Shown here piece by piece: positions 50,891 to 60,156 of a stretch of 64,000 bases of DNA (within the stretch, counting starts at the first letter, position 1; each line of letters starts with the position of its first letter). Source of the stretch: an uncultured Eubacteriales bacterium (GTDB lineage Bacteria; Bacillota; Clostridia; Oscillospirales; CAG-272); contig UQXK01000001.1 of assembly GCA_900544985.1 (NCBI GenBank), forward strand, positions 62,001 through 126,000, given 5' to 3'. The notes beneath the pieces are model-generated. The model was not told where the DNA came from. It saw only the letters and a list, made by a program, of their open reading frames with translations, and did no database searches. Both the position numbers and the translations under genes were made by a program.

Positions 50891-51781
50891 ATGAAAAAGA
50901 AAACTGTTTTCAAAGGCGCTGCTACCGCTCTTATTACTCCGATGGATGAAAACGGAATAAACTATGCGGAATTTTCAAATCTTATTGAGGATCAGATAAA
51001 AAGGGGTATAAATGCGCTCGTTATCTGCGGAACAACGGGAGAAGCATCTACTCTTAACGACAAAGATCATATAAGTGCTATTGCTTTTGCCGCGGAGAGA
51101 GCGGCGCACCGTGTTCCGATAATCGCGGGAGCGGGAAGCAACGATTCCGCGCACGGACTCGATCTTGCGCGTGAAGCATGCCGCGTAGGCGCAGACGCGC
51201 TCCTTGTTGTAACTCCTTATTATAACAAGACATCGCAAAAAGGACTTATAAAGCTTTATACGGATGTTGCGGACGCTTCCGAAAAACCCGTTATTATATA
51301 TAATGTTCCGTCAAGAACCGGTCTTAATGTAGAGCCCTCTACGTATGCCGTCCTTGCTGAGCATGAAAACATCGTCGGAATCAAAGAGGCAAACGGCAAT
51401 ATCGCCAAGATAACCGAGACAATGGCTCTTGTAGGCGACAAGCTCGACCTTTATTCAGGAAACGACGATCAGGTAGTGCCGCTTCTCGCTCTCGGCGGAA
51501 AAGGCGTTATATCCGTGGTTTCCAACGTACTTCCCGAGAAGATGACAGAGATGTGCGATAAATTCTTCGGCGGCGACGTTGCAGGCGCCGCAAAATTGCA
51601 GTTTGAACTCCATAATATAACGAAAGCCCTCTTCTCCGATGTAAACCCGATACCCGTAAAAGCGGCGATGGCGGCACTCGGTTATTGCAAGAATTATGTC
51701 CGCGGTCCTCTTGTTCCCATGGAGGGAGAGGCTTATGAGAAGCTTCTTTCCGTCATGAGAGAATACGGACTTAATGTCTGA
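50891..51781 (+). CDS. dapA: DapA, 4-hydroxy-tetrahydrodipicolinate synthase
   Basis: The product has 296 residues and condenses pyruvate with aspartate semialdehyde, the first committed lysine step. The TIM-barrel signatures are intact: CGTTGEASTL (46-55), TPYYNKTSQKG (108-118), YNVPSRTG with Tyr137, and the Schiff-base Lys165 in GIKEANG. A typical HxxxxPIPVKAAM block (VNPIPVKAAMA) is near the end. No strong ribosome binding site stands at the normal distance before the ATG; the nearest, AAGGA, is 14 nt away beside a GTCC/GGAC hairpin, so initiation may be structurally controlled. First gene of the riboswitch-controlled operon. Confidence 0.97.
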   Translation: MKKKTVFKGAATALITPMDENGINYAEFSNLIEDQIKRGINALVICGTTGEASTLNDKDHISAIAFAAERAAHRVPIIAGAGSNDSAHGLDLAREACRVGADALLVVTPYYNKTSQKGLIKLYTDVADASEKPVIIYNVPSRTGLNVEPSTYAVLAEHENIVGIKEANGNIAKITETMALVGDKLDLYSGNDDQVVPLLALGGKGVISVVSNVLPEKMTEMCDKFFGGDVAGAAKLQFELHNITKALFSDVNPIPVKAAMAALGYCKNYVRGPLVPMEGEAYEKLLSVMREYGLNV

Positions 51782-51805
51782 TATCTTTTGCGGAGGCTTT
51801 TTATA

Positions 51806-52543
51806 ATGATAAAGGTTATAATGAACGGCGCCATGGGGCGCATGGGAAAAGAGATAGTTAAGAGCATAGAGGAAAGCGACGATGTTGAGATCGCGGCTCT
51901 TATAGATATAAACGGAGACGGAAAAGATGTTCTCCGCGCGATAGACGATTTTACGGGAGATGCGGATGTGATAATCGATTTTTCACATCACACGGCTGTT
52001 CACAGCGTTCTCGATTATGCGAAAAAAAGAAATATCCCCGCCGTTGTCGCCACAACGGGCATGACGGAGGAAGAGCTTAAATATATCGACGAGTGTGCGG
52101 AAATTATTCCTGTTTTCCGTTCCGCGAATATGTCGATAGGCGTTGCCGTTCTTGCGGCGTTCGCGGCAGAGGCGGCAAGGGTTATTCCCGACGCGGATAT
52201 AGAAATAGTTGAAACACACCACCGCAATAAGCTCGACGCGCCGAGCGGAACGGCGCTTCTTATCGCAAATGAGATAAAAACATCGCGCCCGGATGCGGAA
52301 TTTGTCTGCGGAAGATCCGGAATGAAAAAGCGCTGTGACAACGAAATAGGCATAAATTCCGTTCGTTGCGGCAATGTTGTCGGAATACACGAGGTGATAA
52401 TCTCCACCGCCGCCGAAACGATAACATTGAAACACGAAGCGCATGACCGTTCGCTTTTTGCAAAAGGCGCGGTATCCGCGGCAAAATTCCTTATAGGAAA
52501 GCGCGCGGGATTATATAATATAAAGGACATGGTCAGAGTATAA
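51806..52543 (+). CDS. dapB: DapB, 4-hydroxy-tetrahydrodipicolinate reductase
   Basis: The product has 245 residues from the ATG at 51806, which has GGAGG 9 nt upstream. The N-terminal nucleotide-binding loop is NGAMGRMGKEI (5-15). VIIDFSHHTAV and ATTGMTEEELK follow, then the catalytic block VETHHRNKLDAPSGTA (about 138-153). It reduces the DapA product to tetrahydrodipicolinate with NAD(P)H. Its TAA shares a base with the ATG of dapF, indicating tight translational coupling. Confidence 0.96.
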   Translation: MIKVIMNGAMGRMGKEIVKSIEESDDVEIAALIDINGDGKDVLRAIDDFTGDADVIIDFSHHTAVHSVLDYAKKRNIPAVVATTGMTEEELKYIDECAEIIPVFRSANMSIGVAVLAAFAAEAARVIPDADIEIVETHHRNKLDAPSGTALLIANEIKTSRPDAEFVCGRSGMKKRCDNEIGINSVRCGNVVGIHEVIISTAAETITLKHEAHDRSLFAKGAVSAAKFLIGKRAGLYNIKDMVRV

Positions 52544-53391
52544 TGAAAATAAAATTTACAAAGATGCACGGCATAGGAAACGATTATATATATGTCAACT
52601 GCATGGAAAAAGAACTTGACGATCCGAACGGAATTTCTGTTGCGATGTCTCCGCGCCATTTTTCCGTCGGCGCTGACGGACTTGTTATGATATGCCATTC
52701 GGATATCGCCGACGCGAAAATGCGTATGTTCAATGCCGACGGAAGCGAAGGCATGATGTGCGGGAACGCGATACGCTGCGTGGGAAAATATCTTTACGAC
52801 AACAAGATAACAGATAAAAAAGAACTTTCGATAGAGACGAAGAGCGGTATAAAGTATCTCGATCTTACCGTTGAAAACGGAAAAGTAAAGAGCGTTGCCG
52901 TAGATATGGGAAGCGCAAACTTTGTTCCTTCCGAAATCCCCGTCGTTTCCGACAAAAACGAGGTCGTCGATGAACCTATTGAGATACTCGGAAAAGAATA
53001 CAGAATAACATGCGTTTCCATGGGTAACCCCCACGCGGTCACGTTTGTTCCCGATGTCAAGAATTTTGAAGTTGAAAAGATCGGTCCCGTTTTTGAAAAT
53101 CATCCTATGTTCCCCGAAAGAGTGAATACGGAATTTGTTCGCGTTGTGGACAGAAGAACCGTAGATATGCGCGTTTGGGAAAGAGGAAGCGGGGAAACTT
53201 ATGCCTGCGGAACGGGCGCCTGCGCGACTGTTGCGGCGTGCGTTAAAAACGGACTTGTCGATTTTGACGTTCCCGTTGCGGTAAGACTTATCGGCGGAGA
53301 GCTTTCCATTGTCTGTTCAAAGGACTATAAAATAAAGATGACGGGTCCTGCGACAAAAGTATATGAGGGAGAATACGAATATGAAGATTAA
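52543..53391 (+). CDS. dapF: DapF, diaminopimelate epimerase
   Basis: The product has 282 residues. Both catalytic cysteines are present: Cys73 in SEGMMCGNAIRC and a second near residue 224 in ETYACGTGACAT. MHGIGNDYIYVN at the start and SMGNPHAVTFV in the middle complete the signature. It epimerises LL- to meso-diaminopimelate, used for both the cell wall and lysine. It overlaps dapB by one base, and its last 11 nt overlap the start of dapL. Confidence 0.96.
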   Translation: MKIKFTKMHGIGNDYIYVNCMEKELDDPNGISVAMSPRHFSVGADGLVMICHSDIADAKMRMFNADGSEGMMCGNAIRCVGKYLYDNKITDKKELSIETKSGIKYLDLTVENGKVKSVAVDMGSANFVPSEIPVVSDKNEVVDEPIEILGKEYRITCVSMGNPHAVTFVPDVKNFEVEKIGPVFENHPMFPERVNTEFVRVVDRRTVDMRVWERGSGETYACGTGACATVAACVKNGLVDFDVPVAVRLIGGELSIVCSKDYKIKMTGPATKVYEGEYEYED

Positions 53392-54565
53392 AGTAAACGA
53401 AAATTTCAAAAACATAAAGGAGAGCTACCTTTTCTCCGATATAGGCAAGAGAGTACGCGCCTATTCGGAAGCTCATCCCGATAAAAAGATAATAAGACTC
53501 GGCATAGGCGATGTAACGCTTCCGCTTGCACCGTCCGTTATCGCCGCCATGCACAAAGCGACGGATGAAATGGCTGAAAAATCCACATTCCGCGGATATG
53601 CGCCCGAATACGGCTATGATTTTCTCCGCGAAGCTGTTGCAAAACATTATGAAACATTCGGGGTAAAGCTTTCTCCGGATGAAATATTTGTAAGCGACGG
53701 CGCGAAGAGCGATATAGGCAACATCGTCGACATTCTCGGCGACAACGAGATACTTATCCCCGACCCCGTTTATCCCGTTTACATGGACAGCAATATAATG
53801 TCGGGAAGAAAGATAAGATTTATAAGTGCAAACGCGTCAAACGGATTTTTGCCGCTCCCAGACGCAAGCCTTGATAAAGAGGGATATGTTATATACCTTT
53901 GCTCGCCCAACAATCCGACAGGCGCCGTATATTCAAAGGAACAGCTCAAAATCTGGGTCGACTTCGCTCTCAGAACAGGCTCTCTTATAATATTCGATTC
54001 CGCTTATGAAGCGTATATACACGGCGATTATCCGCACACGATCTATTCTGTCGAAGGCGCAAGAGGTTGCGCAATAGAGATTTGCAGCCTTTCGAAAACA
54101 GCGGGCTTTACAGGTACGCGCTGCGGCTTTACCGTAGTTCCCGAAGAGCTTACGGCGGGCGGACTTTCGCTTTGCAAAATGTGGGCAAGACGTCAGGCCA
54201 CAAAATTCAACGGCGTTCCTTATGTTGTGCAGAGAGCCGCAGAAGCGGCGCTTTCCGGAAATGGCTGGGAAGAGTGCATGGCAAACGTAAACTATTACAT
54301 GGAAAACGCAAAGATACTCGCAGATTTTCTTGTGTCTAAAAATATAGAATTCACAGGCGGCATTTCCTCTCCCTATCTCTGGCTCCGTTGTCCCGACAAT
54401 ATGGGCTCATGGGAATTTTTCGATTATCTTCTTAATAACGTACAGATCGTCGGAACTCCCGGAGAGGGATTCGGCGTTGAGGGCGAAGGATATTTCAGAC
54501 TCACATCGTTCGGAAGCCGCGAAGCTACGATAGAGGCGGTAGAACGCCTTTCAAAGCTTCTTTGA
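53381..54565 (+). CDS. dapL: DapL, LL-diaminopimelate aminotransferase
   Basis: The product has 394 residues from the ATG at 53381, preceded by GAGGGAG; a GTG-like start further up is less likely. It is a fold-type I PLP enzyme with IRLGIGDVTLPLAP, STFRGYAPEYGYDFLR, FVSDGAKSDIGNI, YLCSPNNPTGAVYSK and SLSKTAGFTGTRCGF, which contains the PLP lysine. DapL converts tetrahydrodipicolinate directly to LL-diaminopimelate using glutamate, bypassing the acylated dapD/dapE route; no dapD or dapE is in the operon. The route is typical of many Clostridia, chlamydiae and plants. Confidence 0.95.
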   Translation: MKIKVNENFKNIKESYLFSDIGKRVRAYSEAHPDKKIIRLGIGDVTLPLAPSVIAAMHKATDEMAEKSTFRGYAPEYGYDFLREAVAKHYETFGVKLSPDEIFVSDGAKSDIGNIVDILGDNEILIPDPVYPVYMDSNIMSGRKIRFISANASNGFLPLPDASLDKEGYVIYLCSPNNPTGAVYSKEQLKIWVDFALRTGSLIIFDSAYEAYIHGDYPHTIYSVEGARGCAIEICSLSKTAGFTGTRCGFTVVPEELTAGGLSLCKMWARRQATKFNGVPYVVQRAAEAALSGNGWEECMANVNYYMENAKILADFLVSKNIEFTGGISSPYLWLRCPDNMGSWEFFDYLLNNVQIVGTPGEGFGVEGEGYFRLTSFGSREATIEAVERLSKLL

Positions 54566-54592
54566 TAAAAAACTCTGAAAGGAAGTTCAAAA

Positions 54593-55888
54593 ATGCTTTA
54601 TTCAAATCTTTCGGTAAATAATAAAGGACATCTCGAAATAGCGGGACATGACACAGTAGAGCTTGCCGCAAAATACGGCACGGCGCTCTATGTTATGGAC
54701 GAGGACAAGCTCAGAGAAAATTGCCGCGTTTACGTAGATTCTATGAAGAAATATTTCGGCGAAGATTCTATGCCACTCTATGCGTCAAAAGCGCTTTGCT
54801 TTACTGAGATATACCGCATAGTTTCCTCTTGCGGTATGGGAACGGATATAGTGTCGTCGGGAGAACTTTATACCGCTATAAAAGCGGGTTTCCCGCTTGA
54901 AAAAGCTTATTTCCACGGAAATAACAAGACCGATGCCGATATAGAATACGCCATCGAAAACGGTATAGGCTATTTTATAGTCGACAACGAAGAGGAGCTT
55001 TGCGCGGTTGACAGAATTGCTTCTTCTCACGGAATAAATCAGAAGATTCTTCTTCGCATAACTCCCGGAATCGACCCGCACACGCATAAAGCCGTTGTCA
55101 CGGGAAATGTCGATTCCAAATTCGGCTCTCCTATCGAGACGGGACGCGCTTTTGAGATAACGGCTATGGCGCTTTCCAAGAAAAACGTAACTCTCGAAGG
55201 ATTCCACTGCCATATAGGCTCTCAGATATTCGAATGCGATCCTTTCTGCGACGCGGCGGATATAATGATAAAATTCATCGCGGATGTAAAAGAAAAATTC
55301 GGATTTGCCGCAAAAACTCTTAACCTCGGCGGCGGTTTCGGCGTAAGATATATAGAAGAAGATCCTCAAATAGATATCGAAAAAAATATCGCCGATGTCG
55401 CTTCGCACATAAAGAGCCGCTGTGCCGAACTTTCCGTTGAAATGCCGAAGATTCTCATGGAGCCTGGCAGAAGTATAGTTGCAGACTGCTGCATAACGCT
55501 TTATACAGTAGGCTCTGTAAAAGAGATAAAAGGATTTAAAAATTATGTTTCGGTAGACGGCGGTATGCCCGATAATCCGAGATACGCTCTTTATGCTTCC
55601 TCTTATACAGTCCTTGTCGCGAGCAAGGCGGACAAAGCGGCGGATTTCAAATGCTCTATTGCCGGCAGATGTTGCGAGAGCGGAGACCTTATTCAGGAAA
55701 ACGTAATGATCGCGCGTCCCGAAAGAGGAGATATTCTCGCTGTTCTTACTACGGGAGCGTATAATTACTCTATGGCTTCGAATTACAACAGAATACCGCG
55801 CCCCGCGCTTGTTCTTGTCGGAAAGAACGGAGATCGTGTTGCGATAAAGAGAGAATCCTTTGAAGATCTTTGCGCCTGCGATATTTGA
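54593..55888 (+). CDS. lysA: LysA, diaminopimelate decarboxylase
   Basis: The product has 431 residues. It is a fold-type III PLP enzyme, with Lys66 in LYASKALCF binding PLP. Other family blocks are GTDIVSSGELYTA, HGNNKTDADI, GFHCHIGSQIF, LNLGGGFGVRY and EPGRSIVADC, and later GRCCESGD and GAYNYSMASNYN. It decarboxylates meso-diaminopimelate to lysine, the last step. GGAAG lies 8 nt upstream of the ATG, and only 27 nt separate it from dapL. Confidence 0.97.
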   Translation: MLYSNLSVNNKGHLEIAGHDTVELAAKYGTALYVMDEDKLRENCRVYVDSMKKYFGEDSMPLYASKALCFTEIYRIVSSCGMGTDIVSSGELYTAIKAGFPLEKAYFHGNNKTDADIEYAIENGIGYFIVDNEEELCAVDRIASSHGINQKILLRITPGIDPHTHKAVVTGNVDSKFGSPIETGRAFEITAMALSKKNVTLEGFHCHIGSQIFECDPFCDAADIMIKFIADVKEKFGFAAKTLNLGGGFGVRYIEEDPQIDIEKNIADVASHIKSRCAELSVEMPKILMEPGRSIVADCCITLYTVGSVKEIKGFKNYVSVDGGMPDNPRYALYASSYTVLVASKADKAADFKCSIAGRCCESGDLIQENVMIARPERGDILAVLTTGAYNYSMASNYNRIPRPALVLVGKNGDRVAIKRESFEDLCACDI

Positions 55889-55979
55889 AAATCACAGTGA
55901 GTGCTTTATAAAAACGACAATTATACTTTTGCATAAAATCACAAATGCCACCAAATAACAGAATGGAGAACCACACAAG

Positions 55980-57293
55980 ATGATAGTGACCAAATTCGGC
56001 GGAACTTCTATGGCGAGCGCCGATCAGTTTAAAAAAGTCAGAAATATAATAGAGGAAGATTCGGAAAGACAGATAGTCGTCGTTTCCGCTCCCGGAAAGA
56101 GAACGAAAGACGATATAAAGATAACGGATCTTCTGTACACGCTTTATATGCACCTGCAATACGGCGTTCCTTACGCGGATATATGGGATATGATTGCGGG
56201 AAGATATATGGAGATCGCAAGAGATCTTGAACTCGATTATGATATTTCCGTAGACCTTGCGGCGTTTAAGGCAGAGCTTAATAAGCACATAGACCAGAAT
56301 TATCTTGTAAGCCGCGGCGAATTTTTCTCCGCAAAGCTTATGAGCGCATATCTCGGATTTGATTTTGTCGATTCCAAGGATATAATAAGATTCAATTACA
56401 ACGGTACTGTCGACTACGAGCGCAGCGAACAGAACGCAAAGAAGCTCTTTTCAAGCCACGGAAGAATCGTTGTTCCCGGATTTTACGGTTCATACCCCAA
56501 CAGAGATATATGCCTCTTCTCGCGCGGCGGCTCGGATATAACGGGTTCTTATCTTGCGGCTTTTCTCAATGCAAGAATATACGAAAACTGGACCGATGTT
56601 ACGGGTATACTCGCAACGGATCCGAGAATCGTAGAGAATCCCAAAAACATATCCCAGATAACATATGCAGAGCTTCGCGAGCTTTCCTACATGGGGGCAA
56701 ACGTTCTTCACGAGGACAGCATAGCTCCTTTGCAAGACAAAAACATATCTATAAATATAAGGAATACAAACGAGCCCGAATGTGCCGGAACGATAATCAA
56801 AAAGGATTGCTATGACGATTCTTCTATAATTACGGGTATTTCAGGAAAGAAAGATTTTGTCTCCTTTGACATACTCAAAGATCATATGTCGACGGAAATC
56901 GGCTTTACAAGAAGAGTTCTTGAAATATTTGAAAGTTACAAAATAAACGTGGAGCACGTTCCTACGGGAATAGATTCTATGAGTATAGTCGTATCCGGCG
57001 CTTCTGTCGGAAGCAATATGTATGATATTGTTTCTAAGATAGAAACAGAGATGGGCGCTAAGGTAACCGCAAAGAAAGAACTTGCTCTTGTTGCTATCGT
57101 CGGGCGCAATATGGTAGGTAAGAGCGGTATATGCGCACGTGTGTTCGCGTCTCTTTCCGCTGTCGATATAAATATAAAGATGATTGCTCAGCCGCCGGAC
57201 GAAACGACGATAATCGTTGGTGTTGACAACATTAACTACAAGAAAGCGATAAAAGCGCTCTACGAAGATTTTGAAAAAGCGAACTGGATCTAA
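55980..57293 (+). CDS. lysC: Aspartokinase (monofunctional, with ACT domains)
   Basis: The product has 437 residues. KFGGTSMAS (5-13) begins the kinase domain and VVVSAPGKRTKDD, LVSRGEFFSAKLM, PGFYGSYPNRDICLFSRGGSD and WTDVTGILATDPR follow. Two ACT domains from about residue 300 (VEHVPTGIDSMSIVVSGA, ALVAIVGRNMVGKSG) should bind lysine or threonine for feedback control. It phosphorylates aspartate. The 91-nt gap after lysA carries an AATGGAG site before the ATG. It is the last gene of the operon and runs straight into structured repeat R6, whose hairpins probably terminate it. Confidence 0.96.
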   Translation: MIVTKFGGTSMASADQFKKVRNIIEEDSERQIVVVSAPGKRTKDDIKITDLLYTLYMHLQYGVPYADIWDMIAGRYMEIARDLELDYDISVDLAAFKAELNKHIDQNYLVSRGEFFSAKLMSAYLGFDFVDSKDIIRFNYNGTVDYERSEQNAKKLFSSHGRIVVPGFYGSYPNRDICLFSRGGSDITGSYLAAFLNARIYENWTDVTGILATDPRIVENPKNISQITYAELRELSYMGANVLHEDSIAPLQDKNISINIRNTNEPECAGTIIKKDCYDDSSIITGISGKKDFVSFDILKDHMSTEIGFTRRVLEIFESYKINVEHVPTGIDSMSIVVSGASVGSNMYDIVSKIETEMGAKVTAKKELALVAIVGRNMVGKSGICARVFASLSAVDINIKMIAQPPDETTIIVGVDNINYKKAIKALYEDFEKANWI

Positions 57294-57510
57294 CCTACTT
57301 TTCTTATAAGAAAAGTAGGCAAAAGAACTTACCTTTCTTGAAAGAAAGGTAAGCCAAAGAACTTTCGCACCGAATACACCAGTTCATTTTGGCGAAAGCT
57401 TTTAAAGTTCCAAGAAACTTTTCCCGAAAAGTTTCTTGTGTCGGGGTTTGGGGCGGATAGCCCCAACTGATAATGCATACAAAAAAGCACGGCAACGCCG
57501 TGCTTTTTTG
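57294..57510 (+). repeat. Structured intergenic repeat, copy R6, with two leading hairpins
   Basis: The repeat begins one base after the lysC stop. It has an extra hairpin CCTACTTTTC/GAAAAGTAGG (57294-57319), then ACCTTTCTT/AAGAAAGGT (57331-57350), the AACTTTCGCACCGAATACACC block, hairpin CAAGAAACTTTT...AAAAGTTTCTTG (57411-57438), GGGTTTGGGG...CCCC and terminator AAAAAAGCACGGC...GCCGTGCTTTTTT (57481-57509). The terminator is positioned to stop both lysC and the convergent ylmH. Confidence 0.8.
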
Positions 57511-58257
57511 CTATTTATACATCTGTATCTTTATACAGAACCTGCCTTTTTTTGTCGTCTTTGATATTCCGCAATATAAAAACCTGCCGTGTCCGCGGAC
57601 CGATACTATACTGCCTTCTTTCAACGTCATATCGTGCTTTTCTATAAGTTTTGAATCCGAGAAGACGAGTTTTTGAGAAAAAAGTTTTTCACTCTCGTTT
57701 CTCGAAATATTCAATACAGCGGCGACTACCGCGTCCGCGCGTTCCGATGATGAGAAGACAGTCATATCTTCTTTGTGGGATTCGATTTCTTCGGGAAGAG
57801 AATAGACGCGATTGCATTTTACATCGGTGTGCTTGACTTTTTTCAGATTTTCAATAATAAAATCCGCAATCGATTCAAAACAGAATATGTAAGCCGTATT
57901 TTCGTGGATTATGATATCTCCCGTTACATCGCGTTTTATTCCGAGCCCTGTCACAGAGCCCAGAAAATCCCTGTGAGAAAGCGCGTCCGCATATTTTTGA
58001 GACAACGGCGTTATCTCTATGCAAGCTATCGGTGCTTCTTCGGAATAGCCGAAATCATCTTCGCTTCCGAAGACGGCTATTTTTCTTTCGGCGTTGCCGT
58101 ATCCTCCGTAGAAAGAGAAGCCTACTTCCGTTTTTGTCCTTGAAAGAATGTCCTGCTCCGCAAGGGAGAGAAAATCCGAATATGTGTAATATCCGCCGCG
58201 CGAGGCGCGGGAAGCGAGATCCGTCATGTGGTCTTTAAAAATTTTTTCGCTGTCCAT
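57511..58257 (-). CDS. ylmH: YlmH-type S4-domain RNA-binding protein
   Basis: The product has 248 residues. The N-terminal domain of the YlmH family holds FLSLAEQDIL, the block FYGGYGNAERKIAVF and HRDFLGSVTGLGIKRDVTGDI (about 95-115). A C-terminal S4 domain (about 172-235) reads SSERADAVVAAVLNISRNESEKLF and LKEGSIVSVRGHGRF. In Bacillus, YlmH is part of the ylm cell-division cluster, and recent work places it in ribosome-associated quality control beside RqcH; rqcH is also in this window, 50 kb away. Here ylmH is separate from any division genes. Confidence 0.88.
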   Translation of the reverse strand: MDSEKIFKDHMTDLASRASRGGYYTYSDFLSLAEQDILSRTKTEVGFSFYGGYGNAERKIAVFGSEDDFGYSEEAPIACIEITPLSQKYADALSHRDFLGSVTGLGIKRDVTGDIIIHENTAYIFCFESIADFIIENLKKVKHTDVKCNRVYSLPEEIESHKEDMTVFSSSERADAVVAAVLNISRNESEKLFSQKLVFSDSKLIEKHDMTLKEGSIVSVRGHGRFLYCGISKTTKKGRFCIKIQMYK

Positions 58258-58368
58258 GTTGTTTTTCCTGTTTTATATAAATGTATATGTTTGTCTTTAT
58301 CGGGTATAGAGCAAGCTTTCGGGATTTGCACGGTGTTGATGTAAAGTGTGAATTGCAGAAATTTAAGC

Positions 58369-58399
58369 AAAGCGGCGTTTAAAATCAACGCCGCTTTTT
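58369..58399. terminator. Terminator between ylmH and the ABC transporter gene
   Basis: AAAGCGGCGTT and AACGCCGCTTT pair over 11 bp around a 7-nt loop, with T residues to the right and A residues to the left. Both flanking genes run leftward, so it most likely ends the ABC transporter transcript. Confidence 0.75.
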
Positions 58400-58449
58400 C
58401 TTTGGATTTTTGCTTGAAATTTTTTGTGCCGTATTATGTGATTTGCTGT

Positions 58450-60156
58450 TTATTCCGTGCGAAGCGCTTCTACGGGGTCTTTCTTTGCGGCTATCTTAGA
58501 GGGGATAAGTCCCGCGATAAGCGTAAGGCTTATGCTTATTATCACGAGTATCAAAGCGCCCATGAAGGGAAGCGAGGCGATGCCGCCTATACCTGTAAGG
58601 CTCTTTATGATGATGTTTATCGGTATCGTGAAAAGGAGGGTTACTATTATGCCTATCATGCCCGAAGCAAAGCCGACAAGCATTGTCTCCGCATTGAATA
58701 CTCTTCCCACATCGCGTTTTGACGCGCCGATGGCACGGAGAATGCCTATTTCCTTTGTGCGTTCGAGAACGGATATGTATGTTATTATTCCGATCATTAT
58801 AGAAGAAACGATAAGCGATATGGAAACGAATGCGATGAGTATATAGCTTATTGCGTTTATTATCGTTGTTACCGACGACATGATAAGCGCGATATAATCC
58901 GTGTAAGTGATCTTGTCGTCCTCAGGAACGCCTTTGTTGTATTCGTCTATCAGATCGGCGATCTTGTCTTTTGCTTCGAAGCTTGAAGCGTATATATTTA
59001 TGCTTGAAGGTTCATCCATATCAAACACGCCGAGTTTCTTTATGTTTTCTTCATATGTCGAAGACGATGTTGTTGGCGGAAGGCTTGATTCGTACATTGC
59101 GGAAAGTTCTTTGTCGGTAGCTGTCAGAAGAAATGCGTCAAGCGCATAAGAAAGCTCTGTATTTGACATAGAGGAAAGCTCTTTTTCAACTTTTGCGGCG
59201 TATTCTGCACGTATATTTTCTTCCATTGCAGCTGAAACGGAGCTTTTTAACTCTTCGTCCGACATCGAAGCGAGGTATGAACGCACTGTTTCTTCCGGAA
59301 CGCCCATTTGCTCTTTGTATATTTGGCATACCATGTTTTCCATGGATTCGCGGTCGGGATATTCGGAAAGCGCGGCGTCTAAAAGGTACGAGAGTGTTGC
59401 GTCGGGGATGATTTTTGCAAAATCGCGGTAGAGAGCAGCTTTGCCGTCCTCAGAAAGAGTTTCGATATATTCTCTTACTATTGCGGCTTTTTCGCTGTCG
59501 GAGAGCTTTTTGTCGTCGTCTTTCTTGAAGGGAAGACCTGTAAATACGTCTTTGTCGGGATTTGCTTTTTGCGCTTTTGCGATCTCACTGTCATTTACTT
59601 TTTCCGCGACATGAGACGTGAGCGCCGACGTGTAGCCGATAGCTCCTGTTATAGATGACGCGACGGCGTCTTCGTTAGGACGGATTATTCCGACTATCTT
59701 TATATCATCGGCATTTTTAAGAATGTATGACATATAAGTGTCGTTATCTCTCATGTCCGTGTATGTTCCGTCGTTTTCGTTGTAACGGTAATAGTCTGTC
59801 GGGATTACGAGCTTGAACGTCGTGCCGAGTATTTCGGAGTATTCCCACGATTCGGTTTTTATATCTATCGGTTTTCCCGTGAGCGCGGAGTTTATGATGT
59901 CGTTCATTTCCTCTTCGCTCTTGAATCCGAGCATGCAGAGAACAAGGTCGCTTATTTCGTTGTTTTTGTCTGTTACAAGAACGACTTCGTTGTAGGCTTC
60001 GGGCCATCTTCCGTCTACGATATCATACTGTTCTTTTACGAGTCCGTTTATGATTTCACCGTTTTTTCCGGAGAGCATTTCGTCCCATACTTTAAAACCG
60101 CCCATGTTGAACTGTTCGTAGTAGGAGGACGCCGCGTCCCCGTATATTTTGGACAT
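58450..60156 (-). CDS. ABC transporter permease part (MacB/FtsX-like), 3' piece of a frameshifted gene
   Basis: The open frame gives 568 residues from an internal ATG, but homology should begin about 15 codons earlier, near 60200. The outer domain (about 1-400) is long and acidic with alpha-helical runs rich in Ser/Glu (SDSEKAAIVREYIETL). The C-terminal part has the three FtsX spans (about 430-455, 480-510 and 520-545) with VLERTKEIGILRAIGASKRDV, the typical loop of MacB-type permeases, and the ending KKDPVEALRTE. Together with the upstream frame it would form one ATPase-permease of about 1000 residues. In its present state it can only be made by frameshifting. Confidence 0.8.
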   Translation of the reverse strand: MSKIYGDAASSYYEQFNMGGFKVWDEMLSGKNGEIINGLVKEQYDIVDGRWPEAYNEVVLVTDKNNEISDLVLCMLGFKSEEEMNDIINSALTGKPIDIKTESWEYSEILGTTFKLVIPTDYYRYNENDGTYTDMRDNDTYMSYILKNADDIKIVGIIRPNEDAVASSITGAIGYTSALTSHVAEKVNDSEIAKAQKANPDKDVFTGLPFKKDDDKKLSDSEKAAIVREYIETLSEDGKAALYRDFAKIIPDATLSYLLDAALSEYPDRESMENMVCQIYKEQMGVPEETVRSYLASMSDEELKSSVSAAMEENIRAEYAAKVEKELSSMSNTELSYALDAFLLTATDKELSAMYESSLPPTTSSSTYEENIKKLGVFDMDEPSSINIYASSFEAKDKIADLIDEYNKGVPEDDKITYTDYIALIMSSVTTIINAISYILIAFVSISLIVSSIMIGIITYISVLERTKEIGILRAIGASKRDVGRVFNAETMLVGFASGMIGIIVTLLFTIPINIIIKSLTGIGGIASLPFMGALILVIISISLTLIAGLIPSKIAAKKDPVEALRTE

